Shown one piece after another: positions 14,357-22,539 of a stretch of DNA of 28,548 nt. This stretch comes from Kiloniellales bacterium (GTDB taxonomy: Bacteria > Pseudomonadota > Alphaproteobacteria > Kiloniellales > JAKSBE01), in the NCBI GenBank assembly GCA_030067055.1, contig JASJAL010000009.1, positions 1 through 28,548 of the forward strand. The letters are read 5' to 3'. The position numbers were made by a program, and so were the translations under genes. The notes beneath the pieces are model-generated. The model was not told the DNA's origin, made no database searches, and saw only the letters and a program-made list of their open reading frames with translations. Within the stretch, counting starts at the first letter, position 1. Each line of letters opens with the position of its first letter.

Positions 14357-16432
14357 CTAGTCGCCAAGCAGCTTCTTCAGCGCGTCGACGGGGTTAGGTT
14401 GGTCCTCCTTCGCGCCACCGGCATCCGGTGTTTCTTCTCCACCACCCTGGCCGGTCAGGCCCTTCAGCAGCGATTCGCCGGCATCTTTGGCCCCCTTCAA
14501 GGCATCCTTGGGGCTCTCGGTGACCTTGCCGAGACCGCCGCCGATGACGGCAGCCAGATCGGGTCGGTAGGTGAGGTCGTGCCAGGGGCCCTCGACGATC
14601 ACCGGCACGGCGATCCCTTTGAGCGCCGCCTCGCCGCCCTGGCCCTCGAGGGACCCCACGGCCTTGGGCTCGATCCGGTACTTGACGGTCCGCTTCGGCA
14701 GGTCCGCGGTACCGGCGCCGTTGACCCGCAGCAGCGGATTGAGCAGCAGCAGGTCGTCGTTCCGGAAATTCCCCCGGGTAATCTTGAAGGTCCCGGAAAG
14801 CTCCGCGAAGTCGGTCTTTTGGGCACCGCCGGTGTCGGTGAAGGCCGAGGTGACGTTGCGGATCATCTGGGCCAGGTTGATGCCCCGGATCGCGCCGTCG
14901 ACGAACTTGATCGCGCCATCGCCATCGAGGGTCTGCACCATCGCCTTCTGGCTCTTGCCAGCGGCGCTAAGCGAGATCTCGATGTCGCCGCTGCCTTCCA
15001 GCCGGTCGAAGTCGGCGGCGTCGGTCAGCAAGGTCCCCGCGTTCACGCCAGTCAGGGTGAAGCTATTTCGCAGGCTCGGCGTCGCGCCGCGCCCGTCCAG
15101 TGCAAGCTCGGCATGACCGTTACCATCGTAAAGCTTGAGCTGCCTCAGATCCGCGGTCAGCAGACCGTTCTTGATGGCAACACCGAGCGCCGACTCGCCG
15201 ATCTTGATCTTGCGGATCCGGATGCCCTGGACGGAAAGGTCGAAGTCCAGATTCACAGCGTGAAGGCCGGCGAGATCGATGGGTTCGTCGCTCCATTCCT
15301 GGGGTTTCGGCTTTTCGGCCGAACCGCCGCCGTCGCTCTTGGCGTCTTCGTCGGACGCGGCCCCGGTGGAAGCCGCCTCAGGCGGCAGGTATTTGTTGGC
15401 GTCCAAGACGTCGAGCTTGAGCTCGCCCCGGATGTCGGGCTTGGCGCCGGAAATGTCCGCGGTCACGGCCCCCTGGCCGGCCATGCCGTCGAGACCGATC
15501 TCGGCTTCGGTGAAGGCGAAGCGGGTGGGCGTGGCCGACAGCTTGCCCTTGATCGAGAAAGGCCCCAGGCCGTCGCCCTCCAGCTCGAGCGGCGTTCCGG
15601 CCCAGGCGGCGAGCTCGCGAATCGAAGGCACATCGAGGTCGACGGCTGCGGCCAACTGAACGCTCTCTGTCTTGTCCAAGCTGCCGTCGTAGCTGAGTCG
15701 CACCGGCTCGGACTCGATCTTCAGGCCGAGGCTGGTGGTGCCGCCCTCCAGCAGTGCCCGCGGGCGGTCGGCGGCCAGGTCCAGGCTGACCGTCTTGCCG
15801 TTCCAGACCAAGCCGCCTTCGGCCGTCAGCGGGCTGTCGAGGCTGGCTAGGGAGACATCCATGTTGACGTCCTCGACTTCGTAGGCCGCGCCGCTGCGGG
15901 CATCGCGATAGGCCAGGCGCCCGCCCTCGAGGCGGACTTCGCCGAGAGCGACGTTGGCGACCGCGGTCCCGCCGCCCTCGGCGGCCGGCTGTGACGGCTC
16001 CGTGGTCGAGGGCTCGGGCGCCTTGGCCTCGGCGGGCGCCGTCGCGGTCTCGAAGACCCAGTTCGGCCGGCCCTGGGCGTCGACCTCGAGCAGGATGTTC
16101 GGCCGGACCAGGACCAGGCGGTCGAGCTTCACCTCGCGCGACAGCAGCGGCAGGATCTGCAGCTGCACTGCGAGCTTCTCGATGCTTGCCATCTGCGGTT
16201 CAGCCGCGCCGGGCGCGTTGGCGAAGCTGACGTTCTCGACCTCGATCGCAAGCCGCGGCAGGAGGCTCAGGCTGATGTCGCCGTCGATCGTCAGCTCCCG
16301 GCCGGTGGCGTCGCGCGCCGCCGTCTGGATCTGTCCCTTGTAGGTTTCAATCGGGATGAAGGCCGGCGCCACCAGGAGGCCGGCGACGACCACCACGAGG
16401 ATCACGGCTACCGCGATCAGCGTCTTTTTCAT
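14357..16432 (-). CDS. AsmA-family envelope protein
   Basis: The protein has 691 residues. ATG 16432 is preceded by GAGGAA. Residues 1-27 are a membrane anchor (KKTLIAVAVILVVVVAGLLVAPAFIP), followed by the AsmA N-terminus ETYKGQIQTAARDATGRELTIDGDISLSLLPRLAIEVENV. A long repetitive beta-rich body follows, with two low-complexity linkers: a Pro/Ser/Thr-rich one near 135-155 and a Ser/Gly/Asp-rich one near 355-380. The AsmA C-terminal region is seen in GSGDIEISLSAAGKSQKAMVQTLDGDGAIKFVDGAIRG. AsmA-like proteins span the periplasm and are thought to carry phospholipids to the outer membrane or affect outer-membrane assembly. It lies next to an OmpA-like lipoprotein but is separated from it by a terminator, so it is probably transcribed alone. 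Confidence 0.92.
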   Translation of the reverse strand: MKKTLIAVAVILVVVVAGLLVAPAFIPIETYKGQIQTAARDATGRELTIDGDISLSLLPRLAIEVENVSFANAPGAAEPQMASIEKLAVQLQILPLLSREVKLDRLVLVRPNILLEVDAQGRPNWVFETATAPAEAKAPEPSTTEPSQPAAEGGGTAVANVALGEVRLEGGRLAYRDARSGAAYEVEDVNMDVSLASLDSPLTAEGGLVWNGKTVSLDLAADRPRALLEGGTTSLGLKIESEPVRLSYDGSLDKTESVQLAAAVDLDVPSIRELAAWAGTPLELEGDGLGPFSIKGKLSATPTRFAFTEAEIGLDGMAGQGAVTADISGAKPDIRGELKLDVLDANKYLPPEAASTGAASDEDAKSDGGGSAEKPKPQEWSDEPIDLAGLHAVNLDFDLSVQGIRIRKIKIGESALGVAIKNGLLTADLRQLKLYDGNGHAELALDGRGATPSLRNSFTLTGVNAGTLLTDAADFDRLEGSGDIEISLSAAGKSQKAMVQTLDGDGAIKFVDGAIRGINLAQMIRNVTSAFTDTGGAQKTDFAELSGTFKITRGNFRNDDLLLLNPLLRVNGAGTADLPKRTVKYRIEPKAVGSLEGQGGEAALKGIAVPVIVEGPWHDLTYRPDLAAVIGGGLGKVTESPKDALKGAKDAGESLLKGLTGQGGGEETPDAGGAKEDQPNPVDALKKLLGD

Positions 16433-16510
16433 CGCATTTCCTCAGAAATCATCCCGGCTCGGCTCACCGTGCCTCCTGCGCCGCCCTTGTGGCGGAAGTG
16501 AGATCGCGCC

Positions 16511-16550
16511 AATGAAAAGAAGCCCTGCGGCCAAATCCGGCCGCAGGGCT
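16511..16550 (-). terminator. Rho-independent terminator of the OmpA-like lipoprotein gene
   Basis: A 12-bp perfect stem AGCCCTGCGGCC (16521-16532) / GGCCGCAGGGCT (16539-16550) with a 6-nt loop is followed on the - strand by TCTTTTCATT. It begins 20 bp after the lipoprotein stop codon. The + strand side has no T-run, so it acts on the - strand. It separates the lipoprotein transcript from the AsmA gene. Confidence 0.85.
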
Positions 16551-16570
16551 CTAGCATACTGTCTTTTGAC

Positions 16571-17428
16571 CTAACGCGAGAGCTCGATCTCGACGCGGCG
16601 GTTTCTCTCCTCCGGCTTGGGTGTGTTGATGATCGGCTTGTTCAAGCCGAAGCCGGCGCCGACGATCTTCTCTTTCTGGATTCCGCTCTCGATCAGGAAA
16701 TCGGCCACGGCCCGATATCGTCTTTTGGAGAGCGCCTTGTTGTAGTCAGAAGGACCGACGAGATCGGTATGTCCGCCGAGGCTGATCGTCTGGAATCCCG
16801 ATTTCTTGGCCTCCTCGATCATGTCGGTCAGGATGGCGCGAGCGTTCGGCGTCAACTCGGAGCGATCGAACTCGAAATTGACGACCCAGGGCCCGGATTT
16901 CGGTTGCGGTGGGGGCGGCGGCGCGGCGGCGGCCACCGGCCTATCCTCCAGCTTGGCCAGCGCGGTCATGAAGCCATCGCGGCAGGCGGCGATGTCCTCT
17001 GGCTGCCGGTTTTCCTCCACCTCCTGGATCCAGCAATCGTAGCTGACCTGCGCCTCGGCAGCCTCGATCGGCTTCCTCTCGGCTGCGCCATCGGCCAGCG
17101 CCGCCATGAGGCGTTGACGGTTGTCGGCCATTTCCCTGAGCTTGTCCCGCGGCACGCGGCGGTAGCTGATGTCATCGGGCTCGACGCCGCCACCCGTGCC
17201 CGAGGCGACGGCGCGCACCGCGAAGTCGTCTGAAGCCCGATAGTCGCCTTCGGCGAACTCTTTCCTGGATTGGTCGATGTAGCCCTCGTAGAGGCTTTTG
17301 TCGAAGGAAGAGCCTTGAGGCGAAACCCTTTCGGCCTCTTGAAGTTCTGTCCCGGTATCTAAGATCCCGCAGGCGGCCAAGAGAACCAGACCGAGGCAGG
17401 GTGGTACCAACTTAATCAATCCGTTCAT
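16571..17428 (-). CDS. OmpA-family peptidoglycan-associated lipoprotein
   Basis: The protein has 285 residues. ATG 17428 has GGGAG 8 bases upstream. The signal sequence ends in the lipobox LLAAC with Cys20 as the lipidation site. A middle region (about 25-170) of no known fold holds two cysteines in SYDCWIQEVEENRQPEDIAACRD. A proline-rich linker (PPPPPQPKSG) leads to the OmpA C-terminal domain, about 175-285: VVNFEFDRSELTPNARAIL, GGHTDLVGPSDYNKALSKRR and NRRVEIELSR. The Asp and Arg that hold diaminopimelate in this fold are in place. It anchors the outer membrane to peptidoglycan. It differs from Pal in its long N-terminal part. A strong terminator follows. Confidence 0.93.
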   Translation of the reverse strand: MNGLIKLVPPCLGLVLLAACGILDTGTELQEAERVSPQGSSFDKSLYEGYIDQSRKEFAEGDYRASDDFAVRAVASGTGGGVEPDDISYRRVPRDKLREMADNRQRLMAALADGAAERKPIEAAEAQVSYDCWIQEVEENRQPEDIAACRDGFMTALAKLEDRPVAAAAPPPPPQPKSGPWVVNFEFDRSELTPNARAILTDMIEEAKKSGFQTISLGGHTDLVGPSDYNKALSKRRYRAVADFLIESGIQKEKIVGAGFGLNKPIINTPKPEERNRRVEIELSR

Positions 17429-17587
17429 TTCATTTTCTCCCGTGCAAGGAAAGTCTCAAGGCCTTATTCGGTCGGCCCTTAGCGACCGGATCGGCCGTGC
17501 AAAGATACACTTCCGTCCCGTCTGTCGTTTCCAACCTCGGCCCGGGCGAGCGGCGTTGCCATGATCCGGCTCGACGCGGGCCTGCGG

Positions 17588-18442
17588 TCATTCCGCCGCG
17601 GCAGCGGCGATCTTCTCCGAACCTCCCGAAGCTATGTGAATGCTGCGTTGCGGGTAGGGGATCGAGATGCCTTCGGCATCCAGGCGTTCCTTGAAGGCCT
17701 TGGTCAGATCGAACTTCAAGGGCCAGTAGTCGCCGGCGTTTACCCAGATACGGACCGTGATGTTGACCGAGGAGTCGGCCAGCTCTGAGACAACGACCAT
17801 CGGTTCGGGGTCCTTCAGCGGCCGGCTGTCGGCGCCGATCACGCTGTGCACCGCCGCGATGGCCTGGTCCATGTCGTCCTCGTAGGCGATACCCAAGAGA
17901 AAATCGACCCGCCGTGTCGAATGGAAGCTGTAATTCTTGACCGCCGTGCCCCAGAGCTGGGCGTTGGGGGCGACGATGTGGACATTGTCCGGCGTTGCCA
18001 GTTCGGTCACGAAAAGAGTCACGCCCTTGACCGTGCCGGAAATGCCGCCCGCCTCGATAAAGTCGCCGACCCGGAAGGGGCGGAAGATCAAGAGCATGAC
18101 GCCGGCGGCGACGTTGCTCAGGGTGCCCTGCAGCGCCAGGCCGATGGCCAGGCCGGCGGCACCGAGGACGGCGATCAGGCTCGCGGTCTGGACGCCGAAC
18201 TGGTTGAGCACGGCGACGATTGTGATGACGATGACCAGATATCTGGCGAGGCTGGCGAAGAAGGTGCGCAAGGTGACATCGAACTTCTCGAACTTGGACA
18301 GCCCGCGGTCGACCGCGCGGCGCGCCCAGCCCGATAGCAGCCAGCCGATGACGAGGATGGCGATGGCGCCGATGACGTCCAGGCCATAGGTCGTCAAGAG
18401 CGTTGTCACCTCGGTAACGGCTTCCTGGATGGTGTTTTCCAT
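17588..18442 (-). CDS. MscS-family small-conductance mechanosensitive channel
   Basis: The protein has 284 residues, close to E. coli MscS in length. Membrane segments are at about 20-45 (VIGAIAILVIGWLLSGW), 62-82 (FFASLARYLVIVITIVAVL) and 90-125. The pore helix TM3 is visible as LGAAGLAIGLALQGTLSNVAAG, followed by the lid sequence LLIFRPFRVGDFIEAGGISGTV. The cytoplasmic beta and alpha/beta domains follow (IVAPNAQLWGTAVKNYS). ATG 18442 has GGAGAGGG upstream with a longer than usual spacing. The channel opens under membrane tension to release solutes during hypo-osmotic shock. The OmpA-like gene follows on the same strand after 159 bp. Confidence 0.95.
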   Translation of the reverse strand: MENTIQEAVTEVTTLLTTYGLDVIGAIAILVIGWLLSGWARRAVDRGLSKFEKFDVTLRTFFASLARYLVIVITIVAVLNQFGVQTASLIAVLGAAGLAIGLALQGTLSNVAAGVMLLIFRPFRVGDFIEAGGISGTVKGVTLFVTELATPDNVHIVAPNAQLWGTAVKNYSFHSTRRVDFLLGIAYEDDMDQAIAAVHSVIGADSRPLKDPEPMVVVSELADSSVNITVRIWVNAGDYWPLKFDLTKAFKERLDAEGISIPYPQRSIHIASGGSEKIAAAAAE

Positions 18443-19204
18443 CGTGTCGTTTCCCTCTCCTTACCCCCGTGTCGCTTTCAGGCCTGCCGCCATTCCGCGA
18501 GGGCTCGCCAAGCCGCTTCGCTGCGTCATTGGGGTTTCCGGGAGGAAACGCTCGACCGCTCGCGCGCCGCGAGGCGCGGTTAGAATGGAGTCGTCTGGGC
18601 ATGAAGAAAAGCCATGGCGCGCCGCCCGATTGCTGGCTACCGGACACGCCGCCACTGCGCCTGCCGAAGGCGCTTCCGCCCCTGTCGTCACTCAATCCTC
18701 CCTACGACCTTTGGGCTAAACTTCGGCTCCGACCGTAAGGTCGCACCAAATGCCCCTCCCTTTATTCCTCCCCCAGGAAGGGCGTCAGCCCAATAACGTC
18801 CGTACGCCCAATCTCCCCGGGGCGCGCGGCACTAGATCGAAATTGATTTAAATATAAGGTATTGGGGCCGTCAATGATTCCGGACAGGAGATTTTGCTTT
18901 GCCTTGGGGAGCCAGGAGCAAACGCAGATCTCCAGCCGCCACGCTTCTTGCCTAGCACGAGAAATGGCCGAAAGATTCTTGGCGGAGTTGCGAATGATCT
19001 TTGCCTGCCAGAGCAATCGGCAGGCTTCGGAGGCTATATTCTCTTTGCTGCGCGGTGCGACCTCCGCCCTCTCGGGTGCTGCTTGGAGCAAAGTCGAAGA
19101 CGCGCTTATGCCATAGGCTGTACGCGGAGGTTGCGGCTTCCGACCGGCTTCTCGTCTTGCCGGCGGCCCTGCTAGGCTGGCGACAGCGAGGGGTGGAGGC
19201 CGAA
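18443..19204. other. Gene-poor spacer of about 760 bp with lower GC
   Basis: No open frame here has family motifs or a good ribosome site. The first half is pyrimidine-rich on the + strand. An A+T-rich core lies at 18837-18863 (GATTTAAATATAAGG), and 18870-19110 keeps visibly lower GC than the neighbouring genes. A short hairpin with a GTAA tetraloop lies at 18730-18743 (CGACC GTAA GGTCG). The mscS promoter should lie at its left edge and the acetyltransferase promoter at its right. It may hold decayed or recently gained DNA, but I cannot name a source. Confidence 0.5.
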
Positions 19205-19753
19205 TTGCGAACTCGGATAGCAAGGATTTCGGATGCGGCGGCGATCGCCGAGATCTACGCCCCCATCGTCCGCGAGACGGTGATTTCCTTCGAGGCCGAT
19301 CCGCCCACGCCGGAGGAGATGGCCGAGCGCATCGAGGCCGGTCTGGCGAGCCATCCCTGGATCGTCGCCGAGGAGGCCGATTGCACCCTCGGCTACGCTT
19401 ATGCCGGGCCCCACAGAAGCCGTGCGGCCTATCGCTGGGCCTGCGACGTCTCGATCTATGTCCGGCCCGAGGCGCAGCGGCGCGGCGTCGGCGCGGCGCT
19501 CTACCGGACGCTCTTCGAGACTCTCCACCGGCAGAACTTCGCAGCGGCCTACGCCGGAATCGGGCTTCCCAACGACGCCAGCGTCGCTTTGCACGAATCG
19601 CTTGGTTTCGCGTTGGTCGGGGTCTACCGGCAGGTCGGTTTCAAGTTCGGCGCCTGGCACGATGTCGGTTGGTGGTGCCGCCAGATACGCGATCTGGGGA
19701 AGCGGCCGCCGGAACCCATTCCGTTCTCGTCCTTGAAGGCGCAGGGGTCGTAG
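19205..19753 (+). CDS. Phosphinothricin-type N-acetyltransferase (GNAT, Pat/Bar-like)
   Basis: The protein has 182 residues. TTG 19205 is chosen: GTGGAGG sits 5 bases upstream, and the protein then starts (M)RTRIARISDAAAIAEIYAPIVRET, aligned with the normal family start. GTG 19193 in the same frame is possible but lies before the ribosome site. Motifs include TVISFEADPPTPEEMAERI, GYAYAGPHRSRAAYRWACDVSIYV, the acetyl-CoA loop AQRRGVGAALYRTL and the end HESLGFALVGVYRQVGFKFG with GAWHDVGWW. Family members acetylate phosphinothricin, methionine sulfoximine or related amino acids; the natural substrate is usually unknown. It appears to be a single gene, with 147 bp before the next start codon. Confidence 0.9.
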   Translation: MRTRIARISDAAAIAEIYAPIVRETVISFEADPPTPEEMAERIEAGLASHPWIVAEEADCTLGYAYAGPHRSRAAYRWACDVSIYVRPEAQRRGVGAALYRTLFETLHRQNFAAAYAGIGLPNDASVALHESLGFALVGVYRQVGFKFGAWHDVGWWCRQIRDLGKRPPEPIPFSSLKAQGS

Positions 19754-19900
19754 CCGCGGGATCTCCCTCTGAAGCGGCAGGGGCTCCTTGCGACCGCTTT
19801 TCCGTGGGCGTTTCGTGGCCGAGCGCAAGGATCGGGTAGTTTCGCGCCTTCGTTGGGTTATAGCCTGCCGCCCATCGAATTGGTGAGGGGATCATTGGAG

Positions 19901-20821
19901 ATGAGCGAAGGACGCATGGGTGCCAGGGACTGGGGACTGCTGATCCTGCTGTCCTTGCTTTGGGGCGCGGCCTTCATCCTGACCGAAGTGGCGCTGCGCG
20001 ATCTGCCGCCCTTCACCGTCGTATTGGGACGGATCGGCCTGGCGGCGCTGGCGATCAATCTCTTTCTCCTGGCCCGCGGTCAGCGTCTGCCCTTCGAACC
20101 CGGGCTTTGGGCGGCCTTCTTCGCGATGGGCGCGCTGAACAACGTGCTGCCCTTCAGCCTGATCGTCACGGGACAGGTGACCATCGACGGCGGCCTGGCG
20201 GCCGTACTGAACGCCACGACTCCGCTGTTCAGCCTGCTGATCGGTCACTTCATTACCCGCGCGGAGCGTCTCAACTGGCATCGGAGCCTGGGCATCGCCC
20301 TTGGCATCCTCGGGGTGATGATCCTGACCGGGCCGCAGGCCCTGCGCGGCCTGGGCGCGGTCGCGATCGGACAGTTCTTGGTCCTGGCCGCGGCGCTGTC
20401 CTACGCCTGCGCGGCGGTGTTCGGACGGCGCTTCGCGGGCCGGCCGCCGGTCGTTATCGCCGGCGGCCAGCTGACCGCGTCCACGCTGCTGATCCTGCCC
20501 CTGGCCCTGGTCATCGACCGGCCCTGGACTCTGGCGCCCGGCGTAGAAACCTGGGCGGCGTTGTTGGTCATGGCGGTCTTCGGTACCGCGGCGGCCTACG
20601 TGATCTACTTCCGGGTCCTGGCCAGCGCCGGGGCGACCAACCTGATGCTGGTCACACTGATGATTCCGGTCAGTGCGCTCGCCCTCGGCATGGCCCTGCT
20701 CGGCGAGCGGCCGGCCGCCGGCGAGTGGGCCGGGGCGGCCTGCATCCTCGGCGGCTTGCTGGTGATCGACGGACGCTGCTTCAGCTGGCGGCCCCGCGCA
20801 GCGCAGGGTCGAACGACCTGA
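19901..20821 (+). CDS. EamA-family (DMT superfamily) transporter
   Basis: The protein has 306 residues. ATG 19901 is preferred, with GAGGGG about 10 bases upstream; ATG 19916 or GTG 19883 are alternatives. The sequence shows ten hydrophobic segments in two EamA repeats. The first begins RDWGLLILLSLLWGAAFILTEVAL; the second has GQFLVLAAALSYACAAVFGRRF and ends GATNLMLVTLMIPVSALALGMALLGERPAAGEWAGAACILGGLLVI. Members export amino acids, nucleosides or other small metabolites; the substrate is not evident. Its last 41 bp overlap the 3' end of the convergent M20 amidohydrolase gene, so the two C-termini are encoded on opposite strands of the same DNA. Confidence 0.92.
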   Translation: MSEGRMGARDWGLLILLSLLWGAAFILTEVALRDLPPFTVVLGRIGLAALAINLFLLARGQRLPFEPGLWAAFFAMGALNNVLPFSLIVTGQVTIDGGLAAVLNATTPLFSLLIGHFITRAERLNWHRSLGIALGILGVMILTGPQALRGLGAVAIGQFLVLAAALSYACAAVFGRRFAGRPPVVIAGGQLTASTLLILPLALVIDRPWTLAPGVETWAALLVMAVFGTAAAYVIYFRVLASAGATNLMLVTLMIPVSALALGMALLGERPAAGEWAGAACILGGLLVIDGRCFSWRPRAAQGRTT

Positions 20822-22052
20822 GGAAACGCAACAGCACCCGGGCGGCGACGCCGGCATCCTCGGACGTGATCGCCTCCGCCGGGTTGTGGCTGATGCCACC
20901 GGTGCAGCGGACGAACAGCATGCCGATGTCGGCGATCTGGCGCAGGGCCATGGCATCGTGCCCGGCACCGCTGAACAGCCGGCGCGGCGCGATGCCCTCG
21001 GCCACGACCGCGGCCTCCAGCTGGTCCATCAGCCAGGGGCTGCAGGGACAGCCCGGCAGCTTGTAGCGGCGCTCGATCTCGAGGCCGAGCTCGCGCGTTG
21101 CCGCGATCTCCGACAGGCGGGCCTCCAAATCTCCGACGGCCTGCTTGAGCAGGTCGGCGTCGGGGGAGCGCAGGTCGATGGAGAAGCCACAGCCGCCGGG
21201 AATGACGTTGCTGGCGCCTGGCTCCACCGTCAGTTTCCCGACGGTGCCGACCAGCCGGTCGCTGGCCCGGCAGCGCGCCTCGACCGCCTGGATTCCCTCG
21301 GCCGCACCGGCCAGGGCGTCCTGACGCCGGTTCATCGGCACGGTGCCGGCGTGCCCGGCGACGCCCGTCAGGGTAACGTTCATGTTGGCGCCGTGGGTGA
21401 TGTCGGTGACGATGCCGACTGGCAGGCCTTCGGCCTCCAGGACCGGCCCCTGCTCGATGTGCACCTCGACGAAGCCGTGCAGCTCCTCGGGATGGCGTGC
21501 GGCGCCCGGGAGGTCTTCTGGATCGAGCCCGAAGTCCCGCAGCGCCTGGGCCAGGGAGACGCCTTCCTCGTCAAGGCGCTCCAGGTCCTCGATCCGTGGC
21601 TGGCCGATGATCGCGGCGCTGCCGAAGAATCCGGTGCCGAAGCGCAGGCCCTCCTCGTCGCTGAAGGCGACGACCTCCAGCGCAAAGGGCAGGCGCTCGC
21701 CGGCGTCGTGCAGGACCTTGACGCAGGCCAGCGGGATCACCACGCCCATGATGCCGTCGTAGCGGCCGCCCTGGCGCACCGTGTCCTGGTGCGAGCCCAT
21801 CATCAGCGCGGGCGCGCCCGGCTCGCTGGCCTCGTAGCGGCCGACCGTGTTGGCCGCGGCGTCCAGGCTCACGCTCATGCCGGCTTCGGCCATCCAGCCG
21901 GCCAGCAGATCGTGTGCCGCGCGATGTTCGGGCGTCGCCAGGCGTCGGGTCACGCCCGGTCCGCCCTCGCTTTGGCTGGCCAAGAGCTCGAGGCGGTCGA
22001 GGATTTCCTGGCCCCAGGTCGCGGCCGGCGGAAGAGAACTTGGATCGGTCAT
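20781..22052 (-). CDS. M20-family Zn-dependent amidohydrolase (N-carbamoyl-L-amino-acid hydrolase / allantoate amidohydrolase type)
   Basis: The protein has 423 residues. ATG 22052 gives MTDPSSLPPAATWGQEIL; the frame extends 16 codons further but without support. Metal ligands of the family are visible: His88 and Asp99 in GSHQDTVRQGGRYDGIMG, the Glu pair 133-134 in FSDEEGLRFG, His198 in VEVHIEQGPVLE, and a C-terminal His in GGISHNPAEAI. VAGHAGTVPMNRRQDAL marks the dimerisation domain. Relatives hydrolyse N-carbamoyl amino acids, allantoate or beta-ureidopropionate; the choice cannot be made here. The neighbouring EamA gene converges on it, and the arsR gene diverges from it across 131 bp. Confidence 0.9.
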   Translation of the reverse strand: MTDPSSLPPAATWGQEILDRLELLASQSEGGPGVTRRLATPEHRAAHDLLAGWMAEAGMSVSLDAAANTVGRYEASEPGAPALMMGSHQDTVRQGGRYDGIMGVVIPLACVKVLHDAGERLPFALEVVAFSDEEGLRFGTGFFGSAAIIGQPRIEDLERLDEEGVSLAQALRDFGLDPEDLPGAARHPEELHGFVEVHIEQGPVLEAEGLPVGIVTDITHGANMNVTLTGVAGHAGTVPMNRRQDALAGAAEGIQAVEARCRASDRLVGTVGKLTVEPGASNVIPGGCGFSIDLRSPDADLLKQAVGDLEARLSEIAATRELGLEIERRYKLPGCPCSPWLMDQLEAAVVAEGIAPRRLFSGAGHDAMALRQIADIGMLFVRCTGGISHNPAEAITSEDAGVAARVLLRFLRSFDPALRGAAS

Positions 22053-22148
22053 CGAATCTCGCTCCGGAATGGTCGCGCAGCTTAACAGAAGCCTGGCCAC
22101 TTGGGCCTCTCTTCGCAGCCCGATGGTGGATCGAAGGCTCGACGATGC

Positions 22149-22182
22149 TTGACTCGGCCATTCATTTTGATAATTGTCGAAA
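22149..22182 (+). promoter_or_regulatory. arsR promoter with embedded ArsR operator
   Basis: A -35 box TTGACT (22149-22154) is followed after 16 bp by TAATTG (22171-22176). A dyad TTTTGATAATTGTCGAAA (22165-22182) is centred on AATT, matches its own reverse complement at 14 of 18 positions, and covers the -10 box. This resembles ArsR-family operators. Transcription should start within a base or two of the ATG at 22184. Confidence 0.6.
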
Positions 22183-22183
22183 T

Positions 22184-22510
22184 ATGAAAATGAATTCCGC
22201 GGTCACCGCTCTGGCGGCCTTGGCACAGGAAACCCGGCTCGCCGTGTTCCGCCTGCTGGTCGAGGCCGGACCGGGCGGCCTGCCCGCGGGCTTGATCGCG
22301 GCCCGCCTGGAAGTCGCGCCGGCAACGCTCTCTTTTCACTTGGGCCAACTGGAACGGGCCGGGCTGCTCACGTCCCACCGGAACGGTCGGCAGATCCTCT
22401 ATGCCGCCGACATCGAGGGGACCCGCCGGCTCCTGGCCTTCCTGACCGAGGATTGCTGCGGCGGGCGTCCGGAACTTTGCGGCGGCCTGGCCCGGGCCGA
22501 GGGCCGCTGA
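22184..22510 (+). CDS. arsR: ArsR-family arsenic-responsive repressor
   Basis: The protein has 108 residues. The winged helix-turn-helix is clear: LAALAQETRLAVFRLLVEAG, then LIAARLEVAPATLSFHLGQLERAGLLTSHRNGRQILY. There is no ELCVCDL-type metal box in the DNA-recognition helix. Instead cysteines 91, 92 and 99 sit at the C-terminus (LTEDCCGGRPELCGG), the arrangement of a separate class of As(III)-sensing ArsR proteins. No ribosome site precedes ATG 22184, and the promoter puts the RNA start almost on it, so the message may be leaderless. ATG 22190 and ATG 22145 are alternatives; the latter would place the operator inside the coding region. The arsC gene follows after 29 bp. Confidence 0.9.
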   Translation: MKMNSAVTALAALAQETRLAVFRLLVEAGPGGLPAGLIAARLEVAPATLSFHLGQLERAGLLTSHRNGRQILYAADIEGTRRLLAFLTEDCCGGRPELCGGLARAEGR

Positions 22511-22539
22511 TTGAGGGCGCCAGGAGGGAAGAACTCGAG

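Noticed and set aside
17469..17488. Hairpin CGGTCG/CGACCG downstream of the MscS gene
   Set aside because: No T-run follows on the - strand and the loop is large, so it was not called a terminator.
18862..19116. + strand open frame of 84 codons (TTG start) in the same spacer
   Set aside because: No motif and no clear ribosome site; a hydrophobic or domain pattern is lacking.
18762..19223. - strand open frame of 153 codons in the low-GC spacer
   Set aside because: No ribosome site or family motif seen, and its 5' end overlaps the acetyltransferase ribosome site and start. Kept only as an unexplained region.
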